From: JBCAXA01 sp038749025
GTDB lineage: Bacteria > Pseudomonadota > Gammaproteobacteria > Steroidobacterales > Woeseiaceae
Length of the DNA: 64,000 nucleotides
Direction of reading: 5' to 3'
NCBI GenBank assembly: GCA_038749025.1
Contig: JBCDIL010000009.1
Location: 90,922-154,921, forward strand
This document shows, in pieces, positions 35,749 to 44,244 of this stretch (position 1 is its first letter; every line of letters begins with the position of its first letter). The position numbers and the translations under genes were made by a program. The notes under the pieces were generated by a model, which ran no database searches, was not told where the DNA came from, and was given only the letters and a program-made list of their open reading frames with translations.

Positions 35749-36786
35749 ATGGACGACAACCGCAAGAAAGCCTTAGCCGCTGCTCTCGGGCAAATCGAAA
35801 AACAATTTGGCAAGGGGTCGGTCATGCGCCTTGGCGACGCCAATGCGCACAAAGACATCGACGTGGTCTCGACCGGCTCGCTCGGGCTCGACGTCGCACT
35901 GGGTATCGGCGGACTGCCGAAAGGCCGTGTCGTCGAGATCTACGGGCCGGAGTCATCCGGTAAAACGACGTTAACGCTGCAGGTTGTCGCCGAAGCGCAA
36001 AAAGCGGGTGGCACGGCGGCATTTGTCGATGCCGAACACGCCCTCGACCCGGTCTACGCCGAGCGCTTGGGCGTCAACGTTGACGACCTGCTGGTCTCGC
36101 AACCCGATACCGGTGAGCAGGCCCTTGAAATCACCGACATGCTGGTTCGCTCCGGCGCGGTCGACGTCATCATCGTTGACTCGGTCGCGGCGCTAACGCC
36201 GAAGGCCGAGATCGAGGGCGAGATGGGCGATTCGCACGTCGGTCTGCAAGCGCGCCTGATGTCGCAGGCGCTTCGAAAGCTAACCGGCAACATCAAGCGC
36301 TCGAACGCGATGGTCATCTTTATTAACCAAATCCGGATGAAGATCGGCGTCATGTTCGGCAGCCCCGAGACCACGACGGGCGGCAACGCGCTGAAGTTTT
36401 ACTCGTCAGTCCGCCTCGACATTCGCCGCATCGGTGCCATCAAGAAGGGCGACGAGGTGGTCGGCAACCAGACCCGCGTCAAAGTGGTTAAGAACAAAGT
36501 CTCACCGCCGTTCCGTTTAGCCGAGTTTGAGATTCTGTACGGCGAGGGTATCTCCCGTGAGGGCGAGCTAATCGACCTGGGCGTTGCGAACAACATCGTC
36601 GAGAAGTCCGGCTCGTGGTACTCGTACGGCGACGACCGCATCGGTCAAGGTAAAGAAAACGTCCGCCAGTTCCTGTTGGAGCATCCGGAAATGGCCGAGG
36701 AAATCAATCAGCGGCTACGGGCGATCTTGCTACCGGAAACTGTTGTTGTTGAAGAAGACGACGACGTCGAGCTCAAAGAGGCGTAA
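35749..36786 (+). CDS. recA: Recombinase RecA
   Basis: 345-residue recombinase for homologous recombination and LexA cleavage. MDDNRKKALAAALGQIEKQF is the family start. Walker A is GPESSGKTTLT near residue 68, the L1/L2 DNA loops surround MGDSHVGLQARLMSQALRK and FINQIRMKIGVMFGSPETT, and the acidic C-terminal tail EEDDDVELKEA is typical. The frame is open back to 35605, but the ATG at 35749 follows the LexA box and fits the family. Confidence 0.98.
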   Translation: MDDNRKKALAAALGQIEKQFGKGSVMRLGDANAHKDIDVVSTGSLGLDVALGIGGLPKGRVVEIYGPESSGKTTLTLQVVAEAQKAGGTAAFVDAEHALDPVYAERLGVNVDDLLVSQPDTGEQALEITDMLVRSGAVDVIIVDSVAALTPKAEIEGEMGDSHVGLQARLMSQALRKLTGNIKRSNAMVIFINQIRMKIGVMFGSPETTTGGNALKFYSSVRLDIRRIGAIKKGDEVVGNQTRVKVVKNKVSPPFRLAEFEILYGEGISREGELIDLGVANNIVEKSGSWYSYGDDRIGQGKENVRQFLLEHPEMAEEINQRLRAILLPETVVVEEDDDVELKEA

Positions 36787-36793
36787 ATCCGCC

Positions 36794-37264
36794 TTGTTGC
36801 TCGAGCCGTTGGACGACGAAGCACCGCGCGATCCGCGCGGTGCGCGTCGTTATGCCATGGATGCGCTGGCGCGGCGTGAGTACGGTTTCGCGGAGCTCGT
36901 GCGCCGGCTGGAAAAGCGCGGCTTCGATGCCGACACGGCGCACGCAACCGTCGCCGAACTGAATGCCGAAGGTCTACAAGACGACGCGCGCTTCGCCGAG
37001 GCAATGGTCGCGAGCGCAGCGCGGCGCGGCAAAGGGCCACGCCGTATCGAGGCGGAGCTTACCGAGCGTGATTTGCCCGGTGCCATCATCGCGGCAGCGC
37101 TCGGTGAAGCCGGTATCGACTGGTACGCGTTAGCGGCCGACGTTCGCGAAGGAAAGTTCGGCGCGGTAAAGCCGGCCGATTTCACCGAGAAAGCCCGCCA
37201 AATGCGCTTCCTGAACTACCGCGGCTTTGACAACGAGCAGATCCGCCACGCCGTTGACGCCTAG
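36794..37264 (+). CDS. recX: Regulatory protein RecX
   Basis: Three-helix-repeat protein that caps or inhibits RecA filaments. About 156 residues if the TTG at 36794, 8 nt after recA, is the start. An ATG at 36855 would give a shorter chain missing part of helix 1. Typical sequences are ARRYAMDALARREYGFAELVRRL, read as RRYAMDALARREYGFAEL, then GLQDDARFAEAMVASAARRGKG and MRFLNYRGFDNEQIRHAV. Co-transcription with recA is expected. Confidence 0.9.
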   Translation: MLLEPLDDEAPRDPRGARRYAMDALARREYGFAELVRRLEKRGFDADTAHATVAELNAEGLQDDARFAEAMVASAARRGKGPRRIEAELTERDLPGAIIAAALGEAGIDWYALAADVREGKFGAVKPADFTEKARQMRFLNYRGFDNEQIRHAVDA

Positions 37265-37333
37265 CCGAGGGCATTAACGAGGGCAATAACTCGGCACTCC
37301 CATCGTTCGGGCTTTGCCCGTAAACTCCGCGAC

Positions 37334-39952
37334 ATGAAAAGCTTGACGACAACCGAGCTGCGCCAGGCGTTCCTGGAGTACTTCGCAGCCCGTGAGCACC
37401 GCATCGTGCGCTCATCGCCGCTCGTGCCGGGTAACGACCCGACGCTGCTCTTCACGAACGCCGGTATGGTGCAATTCAAAGACGTTTTTCTTGGCGAGGA
37501 AAAGCGTGACTACGTGCGCGCAACAACGTCGCAGCGCTGTGTACGCGCCGGCGGTAAACACAACGATCTTGAAAACGTTGGCTACACCGCGCGCCATCAC
37601 ACGTTTTTTGAGATGCTCGGTAACTTTAGTTTTGGCGACTACTTTAAAGCCGACGCGATTCGTTTTGCCTGGGAGTTTGTCACCGAGGTACTCGACATAC
37701 CCGCAGAGCGTCTTTGGGTAACGGTATACAAAGACGATGATGAAGCGGCCGACATTTGGCTGAACACCATCGGCGTGCCATCAAAGCGTTTGTCGCGCCT
37801 CGGCGAAAAAGACAATTTCTGGTCAATGGGCGACACCGGCCCGTGCGGGCCGTGCTCAGAGATTTTCTACGATCATGGGCCCGACGTGCCTGGCGGACCA
37901 CCGGGATCACCGGACGAAGACGGGGATCGCTACATCGAGATCTGGAACCTCGTTTTTATGCAGTTCGATCGTTCGGCGGATGGAACGATGACACCACTGC
38001 CGAAGCCATCGGTCGACACGGGCATGGGGTTAGAACGCGTTGCTGCTGTCATGCAGGGCGTGCATTCGAATTACGAGATCGATCTGTTCGCGGCGTTGAT
38101 TGCCAGCACCGCGAACGAGGTCGGCGTTACGAATGATGGTCATGCGTCGCTGCGCGTTATCGCCGATCACATCCGCGCGTGTTCGTTTTTAATCGTCGAC
38201 GGTGTGTTGCCCGGCAATGAAGGCCGGGGTTACGTCCTCAGGCGGATTATTCGCCGCGCTGTTCGCCACGGACGCAAACTAGGCGCGAACGATGTGTTTT
38301 TCGCGCACCTGGTCGCACCGCTGGTGGCTGTGATGGGCGATGCGTACCCGGAGCTCGTTGAAGCCCAAGCGCATGTTGAGCGTGTTCTGGAAAAAGAAGA
38401 ACGGCGCTTCGCGGAGACGTTGTCGCAAGGCTTGTCGCTGCTGGAAGAAGCGATTGCTGATTTAGACGGCTCCGTTATTCCTGGCGATGTTGCCTTCCGT
38501 TTGTATGACACCTACGGCTTCCCGGTTGATCTCACCGCCGATATCGCTCGTGAGCGTGCACTCAGCGTCGACGAAGCGGGTTTCAAAACGGCGATGGACG
38601 CGCAGCGCAAGAAAGCGCAGGCGGCCAGTAGTTTCGGCAAAGATACGCGAGCGAATGTCAGTATCGACGCTACCTCGGAGTTTTTAGGCTACGCGAGCGA
38701 CGCGGCCAGCGGCCGAGTCACAACACTGGTTCGCGGGGACGCGACGGTTAATCGGCTCGAGAGCGGCGAGTCGGGCAGTATCGTCCTCGATAGAACGCCG
38801 TTCTACGGCGAAAGCGGGGGGCAAGTCGGCGACTCGGGCTTCCTCGCAGCGCCCGGCGTACGCTTTCGGGTCGACGACACGCAAAAACTCGGCGATGCGG
38901 TCTTGCATATTGGCACCGTTGACGAGGGCCAGATCGATGCCGGCACCGTGTTGAAGGCGACCATCGATACCGAGCGGCGCAATGCTATTCGCCGCCACCA
39001 CACGGCAACGCATTTGCTGCACGCGGCGTTACGTGAAGTACTCGGGACGCACGTTACTCAAAAAGGCTCATTGGTCGGGCCCGATAAACTGCGTTTTGAT
39101 TTCTCACACTACGAGCCGGTAACAGCGGAGCAACTCGCGACGATTGAGCAACGGATCAACGATGAGGTCTTAGCGAACCACGAAGCCGTTACCGAGGAGA
39201 TGGATTTCGAGGCGGCTGTCGAGTCTGGGGCGATGGCGCTGTTCGGGGAAAAGTATGACAGTAAAGTGCGCGTATTGACGCTCGGTGGGTTTTCCGTTGA
39301 GCTCTGCGGCGGCACGCACGTGGCACGCACCGGCGATATCGGACTCGTTAAGATCGCCGTCGAGACGGGTATCGCATCGGGCATTCGGCGCATCGAGGCT
39401 GTTGCCGGCAACGCGGCCCTCGACTATGTCCGCGACGGCGAAGCCCGTCTTAGGGCCGTCGCCGGCCTCGTCAAAGCAACGCGTGCTGACGTCGATACGA
39501 AAGTCGACCAGTTACTAGCGCGCGTGCGCGGTCTGGAAAAAGAGCTCGCCGCGGCGAAGCGACGCATCGCCGAAGGCGGTGGTGGGAAGGATCCACTGGA
39601 GTCGGCCGTCGCCATCGGCGATGTGCGCGTGTTAGCGCTCAGGATGGACGATACCGACCCGGGCACGCTGCGCGATACGGTTGACAAGTTCAAAGACCGG
39701 CTCGGTCGTGGCGTTGTCGTCATCGGCGGCGTCGAGGACGGCAAGGTTCGACTGGCGGCTGGTGTCACTAAAGATCTGACCAAAACCATCCGGGCAGGTG
39801 ACTTAATCAAGGCGGTAGCTGAGCGAGTCGATGGACGCGGCGGTGGTCGACCCGACTTCGCCCAAGCAGGTGGGAGCAACGTCGAGGCCTTACCGGAGGC
39901 CCTGGCTACGGTGCAACCGTGGCTTGAGGCACAACTGACGAACCAGTCATAA
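37334..39952 (+). CDS. alaS: Alanyl-tRNA synthetase
   Basis: 872 residues. The class II catalytic core starts SLTTTELRQAFLEYF and includes RCVRAGGKHNDLENVG. The editing domain has the metal-binding HHTATHLLHAALRE and CGGTHVARTGDIG. A C-terminal coiled coil and C-Ala domain (GRGGGRPDFAQAGG) end the protein. The order recX-alaS-csrA-tRNA-Ser matches E. coli. The 183 nt between alaS and csrA contain hairpins (AACGTTGG/CCAACGTT directly after the stop, then GTGCAC/GTGCAC) but no T-tract. They presumably hold the csrA promoter. Confidence 0.98.
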   Translation: MKSLTTTELRQAFLEYFAAREHRIVRSSPLVPGNDPTLLFTNAGMVQFKDVFLGEEKRDYVRATTSQRCVRAGGKHNDLENVGYTARHHTFFEMLGNFSFGDYFKADAIRFAWEFVTEVLDIPAERLWVTVYKDDDEAADIWLNTIGVPSKRLSRLGEKDNFWSMGDTGPCGPCSEIFYDHGPDVPGGPPGSPDEDGDRYIEIWNLVFMQFDRSADGTMTPLPKPSVDTGMGLERVAAVMQGVHSNYEIDLFAALIASTANEVGVTNDGHASLRVIADHIRACSFLIVDGVLPGNEGRGYVLRRIIRRAVRHGRKLGANDVFFAHLVAPLVAVMGDAYPELVEAQAHVERVLEKEERRFAETLSQGLSLLEEAIADLDGSVIPGDVAFRLYDTYGFPVDLTADIARERALSVDEAGFKTAMDAQRKKAQAASSFGKDTRANVSIDATSEFLGYASDAASGRVTTLVRGDATVNRLESGESGSIVLDRTPFYGESGGQVGDSGFLAAPGVRFRVDDTQKLGDAVLHIGTVDEGQIDAGTVLKATIDTERRNAIRRHHTATHLLHAALREVLGTHVTQKGSLVGPDKLRFDFSHYEPVTAEQLATIEQRINDEVLANHEAVTEEMDFEAAVESGAMALFGEKYDSKVRVLTLGGFSVELCGGTHVARTGDIGLVKIAVETGIASGIRRIEAVAGNAALDYVRDGEARLRAVAGLVKATRADVDTKVDQLLARVRGLEKELAAAKRRIAEGGGGKDPLESAVAIGDVRVLALRMDDTDPGTLRDTVDKFKDRLGRGVVVIGGVEDGKVRLAAGVTKDLTKTIRAGDLIKAVAERVDGRGGGRPDFAQAGGSNVEALPEALATVQPWLEAQLTNQS

Positions 39953-40135
39953 CGTTGGCGGTCTAAACCAACGTTGCCGTACGGCGACAAAAGGAACTGT
40001 GCACTGTTCGTGCACGGTGTGCTCGCCTACACTTTGCCGCTCTAATAATTTCGCATCTGCCGCAGCCGTTCCGAGCCGCTACGTTGCGTACATAATCCTT
40101 GCAGTGTTCGGCCGGCACTGACGGTGGAGAAACCT

Positions 40136-40345
40136 ATGTTGATTCTGACTCGCCGTGTCGGCGAATCCGTCGTTATTGACGACGATATAACGGTCACGGT
40201 CCTCGGTGTGAAGGGCAATCAAGTGCGTTTAGGCATCCGCGCGCCGCGCGATGTCAGCGTACATCGGCAGGAAATCTTCGAACGCATCCAGCGCGAGAAG
40301 GCGGAAGCTGCGGCCGCTGTCGAGAAACCTGAGGATGATGGCTAG
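40136..40345 (+). CDS. csrA: Carbon storage regulator CsrA
   Basis: 69-residue RNA-binding dimer that represses or stabilises mRNAs by binding GGA motifs. The sequence MLILTRRVGESVVIDDDITV, with RLGIRAP and the second RNA-contact region VHRQEIFERI, is canonical, and the C-terminal extension is acidic. The ATG at 40136 has GGAG 6 nt upstream. A GTG at 40124 is in frame but would destroy the family start. The ribosome site itself contains GGA, which leaves room for autoregulation. Confidence 0.97.
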   Translation: MLILTRRVGESVVIDDDITVTVLGVKGNQVRLGIRAPRDVSVHRQEIFERIQREKAEAAAAVEKPEDDG

Positions 40346-40350
40346 CACGC

Positions 40351-40379
40351 TTTAACGTAACCGACCTGGTCGATATACT
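40351..40379 (+). promoter_or_regulatory. Candidate sigma-70 promoter for tRNA-Ser
   Basis: TTTAAC (40351-40356), 17-nt spacer, TATACT (40374-40379), followed by a GC-rich discriminator as expected for stable RNA genes. The perfect inverted repeat CGCGCCCC-G-GGGGCGCG (40403-40419) ends on the first tRNA base and may form the 5' leader hairpin seen by RNase P. Confidence 0.55.
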
Positions 40380-40418
40380 AGCCCGTCCGGTGGCGCAGTG
40401 ATCGCGCCCCGGGGGCGC

Positions 40419-40509
40419 GGAGAGATGGCTGAGTGGTCGAAAGCGCTCCCCTGCTAAGGGTTTATACGTTAATAGCTTATCGTGGGTTCTAATCCCTCTC
40501 TCTCCGCCA
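40419..40509 (+). tRNA. tRNA-Ser (anticodon GCU), with unusual stem mismatches
   Basis: 91 nt including an encoded CCA. The acceptor stem GGAGAGA/TCTCTCC is perfect, the D arm is normal, and the anticodon loop CTGCTAA reads AGC/AGU. A long serine-type variable arm is present, and the location downstream of csrA matches E. coli serV. However, position 42 and 43 are both T, giving T-T and C-T mismatches in the anticodon stem. The variable arm has one C-T mismatch, the T stem a T-T mismatch (50-64), and the T loop reads TTCTAAT, where position 57 is normally a purine. Identity is clear. Whether it still functions is uncertain. Confidence 0.85.
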
Positions 40510-40773
40510 CTACCAACACGGCCCCCTCGCGGGGCCGTTTTGGTAGTGGTTTACTGAAGTATTCGAACCCTTGATAGATAAACCATTCGGTTCGAGCCGA
40601 AGCAAGCGAAGCTTGCGTAGACCGGCGAGTCGCGCAGCGACGCGGCCAATCCCTCTCTCTCCGCCACTACCAAAACGGCCCCCTCGCGGGGCCGTTTTGG
40701 TAGTGGGTTACTAAGTATTCGAACCCTTGATAGATAGACCATTCGGTTCGAGCCGAAGCAAGCGCAGCTTGCG
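40491..40773 (+). repeat. Direct repeat carrying the tRNA-Ser 3' end and terminator (period 157)
   Basis: Copy 1 starts inside the tRNA gene at 40491 and copy 2 at 40648. Both begin with the last 19 nt of the tRNA (AATCCCTCTCTCTCCGCCA). They continue through the terminator hairpin and about 70 further nt (from TATTCGAACCCTTGATAGAT to GAAGCAAGCG), with only a few differences over about 125 nt. Small hairpins (GTCGC-GCA-GCGAC, GCAAGC-GAA-GCTTGC) fill the remainder of copy 1. The layout resembles the rtT repeats after E. coli tyrT. Confidence 0.88.
40508..40548 (+). terminator. Terminator of tRNA-Ser
   Basis: ACGGCCCC (40518-40525), loop, GGGGCCGT (40531-40538), then TTTT. The stem extends outward as CACTACCAA/TTGGTAGTG with one mismatch. 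A second, perfectly paired copy lies at 40665-40705. Confidence 0.8.
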
Positions 40774-40819
40774 CGTTCTTTTCGACTACGATATCGGTCA
40801 TCGCAACGAGGGGAACGCA

Positions 40820-41284
40820 ATGAGCGTAAGAGCAAGGCTCGCCGCCAGTTTGATGCTGACCGTATACGCCGCAACCGTCAGTGCCACGGAGCACACCGTT
40901 ACGGCGGTTGGCCAACGCGGTCATGAGCTGATGTTTTTCGAGCCGAATTTCCTGCGCGTTGCACCAGGCGACACCGTCACGTTTGCGGTCGACGACTTTG
41001 ACCACCAACCGCAGTCTGTCTTCGTCCCGCCGGGGGCGAGTCCGTGGCAAGCCGAGAAAGGCCAATCAATCACGGTCGAGCTTACCGTCGAGGGCGTGTA
41101 TATCTTCGATTGTGCGTACCACAATGTCATGGGGATGACGGGTGTCATCGTCGTCGGTGAGGCAACCAACCTCGCTGCGGCGCGCGAGTTTTACGCCGCT
41201 TATCGCGACGAAACCGTTTTAATCAACAAGACCCTCCTAGACCCAGTCTGGCGCGCTACGGCAAGCCTGTCGCAAGGGCAGTAA
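40820..41284 (+). CDS. Pseudoazurin-like cupredoxin
   Basis: 154-residue exported blue-copper protein. The signal peptide is residues 1-20 (ARLAASLMLTVYAATVSA). The cupredoxin fold shows a His in VDDFDHQPQSVFVPPG and the C-terminal ligand set CAYHNVMGM, the same Cys-x2-His-x4-Met spacing as pseudoazurin. A C-terminal extension of about 35 residues follows the fold. It probably shuttles electrons in the periplasm, but no nitrite reductase or other partner is adjacent. ATG at 40820 with GAGGGG upstream. The longer frame from 40727 lies in repeat DNA and is rejected. Confidence 0.85.
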   Translation: MSVRARLAASLMLTVYAATVSATEHTVTAVGQRGHELMFFEPNFLRVAPGDTVTFAVDDFDHQPQSVFVPPGASPWQAEKGQSITVELTVEGVYIFDCAYHNVMGMTGVIVVGEATNLAAAREFYAAYRDETVLINKTLLDPVWRATASLSQGQ

Positions 41285-41384
41285 TTGACCGCCATTATCG
41301 TGCGGCTCGTCGCGAGCTCCGGCGTTTCCGAGAGTTATTGCGCTACCATAGCCGCTTGTGTGGCAAACCTTGAGAGCTGCTGCC

Positions 41385-42074
41385 GTGCCTAACGCTTACC
41401 CCGTATCGATTGCCGGCCTGGTTGTGGTTTTAACCGTCGCCGCGTGGCTGCCGAGCGCCGCGGTTCATGCCGACGAAAAATCCGCCCCAGAGACGGTCGA
41501 TGCCGTGCCGGCGACTGAGGTTGATGCTTCTCCGGCAGCGGCTGGCGAGGTCGCGTCGACGACACCCGCCACAACGACCGAGGAGGCCGCCACCGACGTA
41601 GCGGTTGGCGCTGGCGACAAAGCGGTTAACGACGCGCAGCGTGACGAGGCGATCGATGAGGTGGTTGTGACAGCGGAAGGCAACCTAACCTATCTGCGGC
41701 GGCAAATCGTTCGGGCTGAGAACGATTTCTACAAGCTCTTCAACGAGCTCACGACCGAAGACGACTTCAAGATCATCTGCAAAAAAGAGAAGCGGCACGG
41801 TTTTACCAATATGATCGTTCGTAAATGCAAGTCAAAATACGAAGACTCTATCGCGTTCGATTTGACGCAACGCGATAGGCGTATGGGAAGCTTCGAGCGA
41901 ACATCATTGCCGACGACCAAACAAGGCGAGTACGAGCAACGCGTCGCCAAACGGCGCGAAGAGCAGTTGGCGGATATGGCGCGCATACTGCAAGAGAACC
42001 CCGAGTTCCAACAGAAGTTGGTAACGCTCAACGAAGCCAAAGCGAAGTACGACGAAGTTAAGAAGAAAAAGTAG
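41385..42074 (+). CDS. Exported protein of unknown function
   Basis: About 229 residues from the GTG at 41385, which has GAGAG at a good distance. A GTG at 41358 would add 9. The signal peptide (IAGLVVVLTVAAWLPSAAVHA) is followed by a 60-residue Ala/Thr/Glu/Val-rich linker. A conserved-looking segment comes next: DEVVVTAEGNLTYLRRQIVRA, then ENDFYKLFNELTTEDDFKIIC, with two or three Cys and a Lys-rich coiled-coil C-terminus ending EVKKKK. I do not recognise a family with certainty, though similar VVVT-plus-FYxxFNEL proteins occur in environmental gammaproteobacteria as I recall. It stands alone between the cupredoxin and FAD-enzyme genes. Confidence 0.65.
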   Translation: MPNAYPVSIAGLVVVLTVAAWLPSAAVHADEKSAPETVDAVPATEVDASPAAAGEVASTTPATTTEEAATDVAVGAGDKAVNDAQRDEAIDEVVVTAEGNLTYLRRQIVRAENDFYKLFNELTTEDDFKIICKKEKRHGFTNMIVRKCKSKYEDSIAFDLTQRDRRMGSFERTSLPTTKQGEYEQRVAKRREEQLADMARILQENPEFQQKLVTLNEAKAKYDEVKKKK

Positions 42075-42132
42075 CGCCGATCCTGGCACGATCACTCTGT
42101 GCCTACGGCGTTAGCCAGCAACGAGTTCGCCC

Positions 42133-43512
42133 GTGACCAACGTAGCCACATCGACATCTGCCCATATCGACGACATCGCCGTTGTCGACGCGGGCGCAAT
42201 TGCGGAACGCGCGACGAGTTATTGGGACTCGCGCCCGATGCAAGGTCGCCGGCTGTTCCAGCCAACCTCTAGCGACGAAGTGGCGGCCGTGTTGGCCTGG
42301 TGTCATGCGAATAACCAGACCGTCGTGACGCACGGTGGACTCACCGGTTGTGCGTCCGGCGCCGATGCCAGTGCTGACGATGTCATTTTGTCTACCGAGA
42401 AAATGAATCGGATAGTCGAGATCGATGCGGTTGGCGCGACGGCAGTGGTCGAGGCCGGGGCTACGTTACAAGCGGTCCAAGAGACAGTCGCCGAGCACGG
42501 TTTCCGCTTTCCATTGGATCTCGGTGCACGCGGCAGTTGTACGATCGGTGGCAACATTGCGACCAATGCCGGTGGTATGAACGTTATTCGTTACGGCATG
42601 ATGCGTCAGCTCGTGCTCGGGCTGGAGGCGGTGTTGGTCGACGGCACCGTCGTTTCGTCGTTAAACCGCATGCTGAAGAACAATGCGGGTTACGACTTGA
42701 AGCAATTGTTCATCGGCACCGAGGGCACACTCGGCGTTGTCACCAAAGCCGTACTGCGTTTGTTTCCGCAACCGACAAGCCGCCAGGATGCGCTGGTCGC
42801 GCTAACCGATTTCGAGGCCGTTACTGAGTTACTGCAGCGGCTCCAGAAGGAACTCGGCGGTCAGCTGAGCGCCTTCGAGATTATGTGGGGCGACTACTTC
42901 GCCGCTGTCACTGGCGACGGGGGTCACCGGGCACCATTGGCGCGCGAGTACCCGTACTACGTTGCCATTCAAAGCGAAGGCTCAGAGCCAGCCACCGATA
43001 CAGCGCGTTTTGAGTCGGTGTTGATGGCGGCGCTAGAGGACTCGGTCATTGTCGATGCCGTTATTCCGAAGTCCGACACCGAAGTACAGGCAATCTGGGC
43101 TGTCCGCGAGCAGTTCGATGCCGTTCTCGAGCCACAGCCTGTCTATCTCTACGACGTTAGCCTGCCGATACGCGACATGGACGACTACGTCCAGCAGGTG
43201 AAAGCGAATGTTGCCGAGCGGTGGTCGAATGGACAGGTCTACGCCATCGGCCACGTTGCCGACGGCAACTTACATTTTTTCGTTGCGCCCAATCAACGCG
43301 GCGATTTCCACGCGGACAGCGACCGGTGTGTCTACGAGCCGCTTGCGCCACTGACCGGCTCCGTTTCGGCCGAGCACGGTATCGGGCTTGAGAAAGTCGC
43401 GTGGCTCAGTGCCAGTCGAACGGCGGCGGAGATTGAGCTGATGCGCCGTCTAAAACGCAGTTTCGACCCGAAGAACCTCTTGAACCCAGGTCGCGTTGTG
43501 TCGATCGATTAG
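42133..43512 (+). CDS. FAD-linked 2-hydroxyacid dehydrogenase (GlcD/D-lactate dehydrogenase-like)
   Basis: 459 residues of the vanillyl-alcohol-oxidase fold. FAD_binding_4 domain (about 40-220) with THGGLTGCASGADAS and GNIATNAGGMNVIRYGM. The FAD-oxidase C domain has the metal/substrate region IGHVADGNLHFF and SVSAEHGIGLEKV, and ends KNLLNPGRVV. Family members oxidise D-lactate, glycolate or D-2-hydroxyglutarate to 2-oxoacids and pass electrons to quinone or cytochrome. The aldolase gene 90 nt downstream hints at a 2-oxoacid pathway, but the substrate is not readable. A hairpin ATTAGCGCG/CGCGCTAAT follows the stop without a T-tract. Confidence 0.88.
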   Translation: MTNVATSTSAHIDDIAVVDAGAIAERATSYWDSRPMQGRRLFQPTSSDEVAAVLAWCHANNQTVVTHGGLTGCASGADASADDVILSTEKMNRIVEIDAVGATAVVEAGATLQAVQETVAEHGFRFPLDLGARGSCTIGGNIATNAGGMNVIRYGMMRQLVLGLEAVLVDGTVVSSLNRMLKNNAGYDLKQLFIGTEGTLGVVTKAVLRLFPQPTSRQDALVALTDFEAVTELLQRLQKELGGQLSAFEIMWGDYFAAVTGDGGHRAPLAREYPYYVAIQSEGSEPATDTARFESVLMAALEDSVIVDAVIPKSDTEVQAIWAVREQFDAVLEPQPVYLYDVSLPIRDMDDYVQQVKANVAERWSNGQVYAIGHVADGNLHFFVAPNQRGDFHADSDRCVYEPLAPLTGSVSAEHGIGLEKVAWLSASRTAAEIELMRRLKRSFDPKNLLNPGRVVSID

Positions 43513-43602
43513 CGCGTAATCGCGCTAATTGTCTGCCTGACGGTTGCCTTTGAGTAACGACACCCGTAGTTTCGTCGCCGACGTTAAGGAAAGGTAATTC
43601 GC

Positions 43603-44244
43603 GTGGCTCTTACTGTCGAACAACGCTTAGCCAAAGCGCCTGTCGTGCCGTTGGTGCAAGCCGACGATCCTGCGGTCGCGGTGGCCACAACGCGCGCCTT
43701 GGCGGCCGGTGGTCTTACCGTTATCGAGGTCGTTTTGCGGACCGACGCGGCGCTCGACTGCTTGCGTGCCATCGCAACGGAATGCGACGATGTCATCACC
43801 GGCGCGGGCACTGTCTTGACGACCCAGCAGGCGCATACCGCACTGCGGGCGGGCGCCGAGTTTATTATCTCGCCGGGTCTTGATGAGGCGATCATCGCGA
43901 TCGCCAATGAGGCAGCGGTGCCGGTCTATCCCGGCACGTATACACCGACCGATCTGATGCGCGCTATCAACCTAGGGCTCGATACCGTGAAGTTTTTCCC
44001 GGCGTCGATCGCTGGCGGTGTACCGGCCCTAAAAGCGCTCTCCAGTGTGTTTCGGCAGCTACGGTTCATGCCGACTGGCGGTGTCTCAGCCGCCAATTTG
44101 GCCGACTACCTGGCGGTACCGGCCGTGGTCGCTTGCGGCGGCACCTGGCTAACGCCCGCCGACAAGATTGCGGCCGGCGACTATGACGCGGTGACGACGT
44201 TAGCTCGCGAGGCGCTCGCCATTGCTGCCACGGTTCGCGCTTAG
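43603..44244 (+). CDS. eda: 2-dehydro-3-deoxyphosphogluconate / 4-hydroxy-2-oxoglutarate aldolase
   Basis: 213-residue class I aldolase (TIM barrel) splitting KDPG to pyruvate and glyceraldehyde-3-phosphate, or 4-hydroxy-2-oxoglutarate to pyruvate and glyoxylate. The conserved Glu/Arg are in VIEVVLRTDAAL, the substrate loop is ITGAGTVLT, the Schiff-base Lys is in DTVKFFPA and the phosphate site is PTGGVSAANL. No edd, zwf or other Entner-Doudoroff gene is adjacent, so the symbol reflects the family rather than a proven pathway. Its stop directly abuts the convergent cydB stop with no base between. Confidence 0.88.
   Translation: MALTVEQRLAKAPVVPLVQADDPAVAVATTRALAAGGLTVIEVVLRTDAALDCLRAIATECDDVITGAGTVLTTQQAHTALRAGAEFIISPGLDEAIIAIANEAAVPVYPGTYTPTDLMRAINLGLDTVKFFPASIAGGVPALKALSSVFRQLRFMPTGGVSAANLADYLAVPAVVACGGTWLTPADKIAAGDYDAVTTLAREALAIAATVRA

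Noticed and set aside
40491..40773. Possible attL/attR scar of an integrated element at tRNA-Ser
   Set aside because: A tRNA-end duplication fits, but only 157 bp separate the copies, the terminator is included, there is no integrase, and the same structure occurs at tRNA-Arg; a repeat family is the simpler reading.
40551..40874. 107-residue minus-strand frame with an internally repeated peptide
   Set aside because: The peptide repeat only mirrors the DNA repeat behind tRNA-Ser and the frame enters the pseudoazurin gene.
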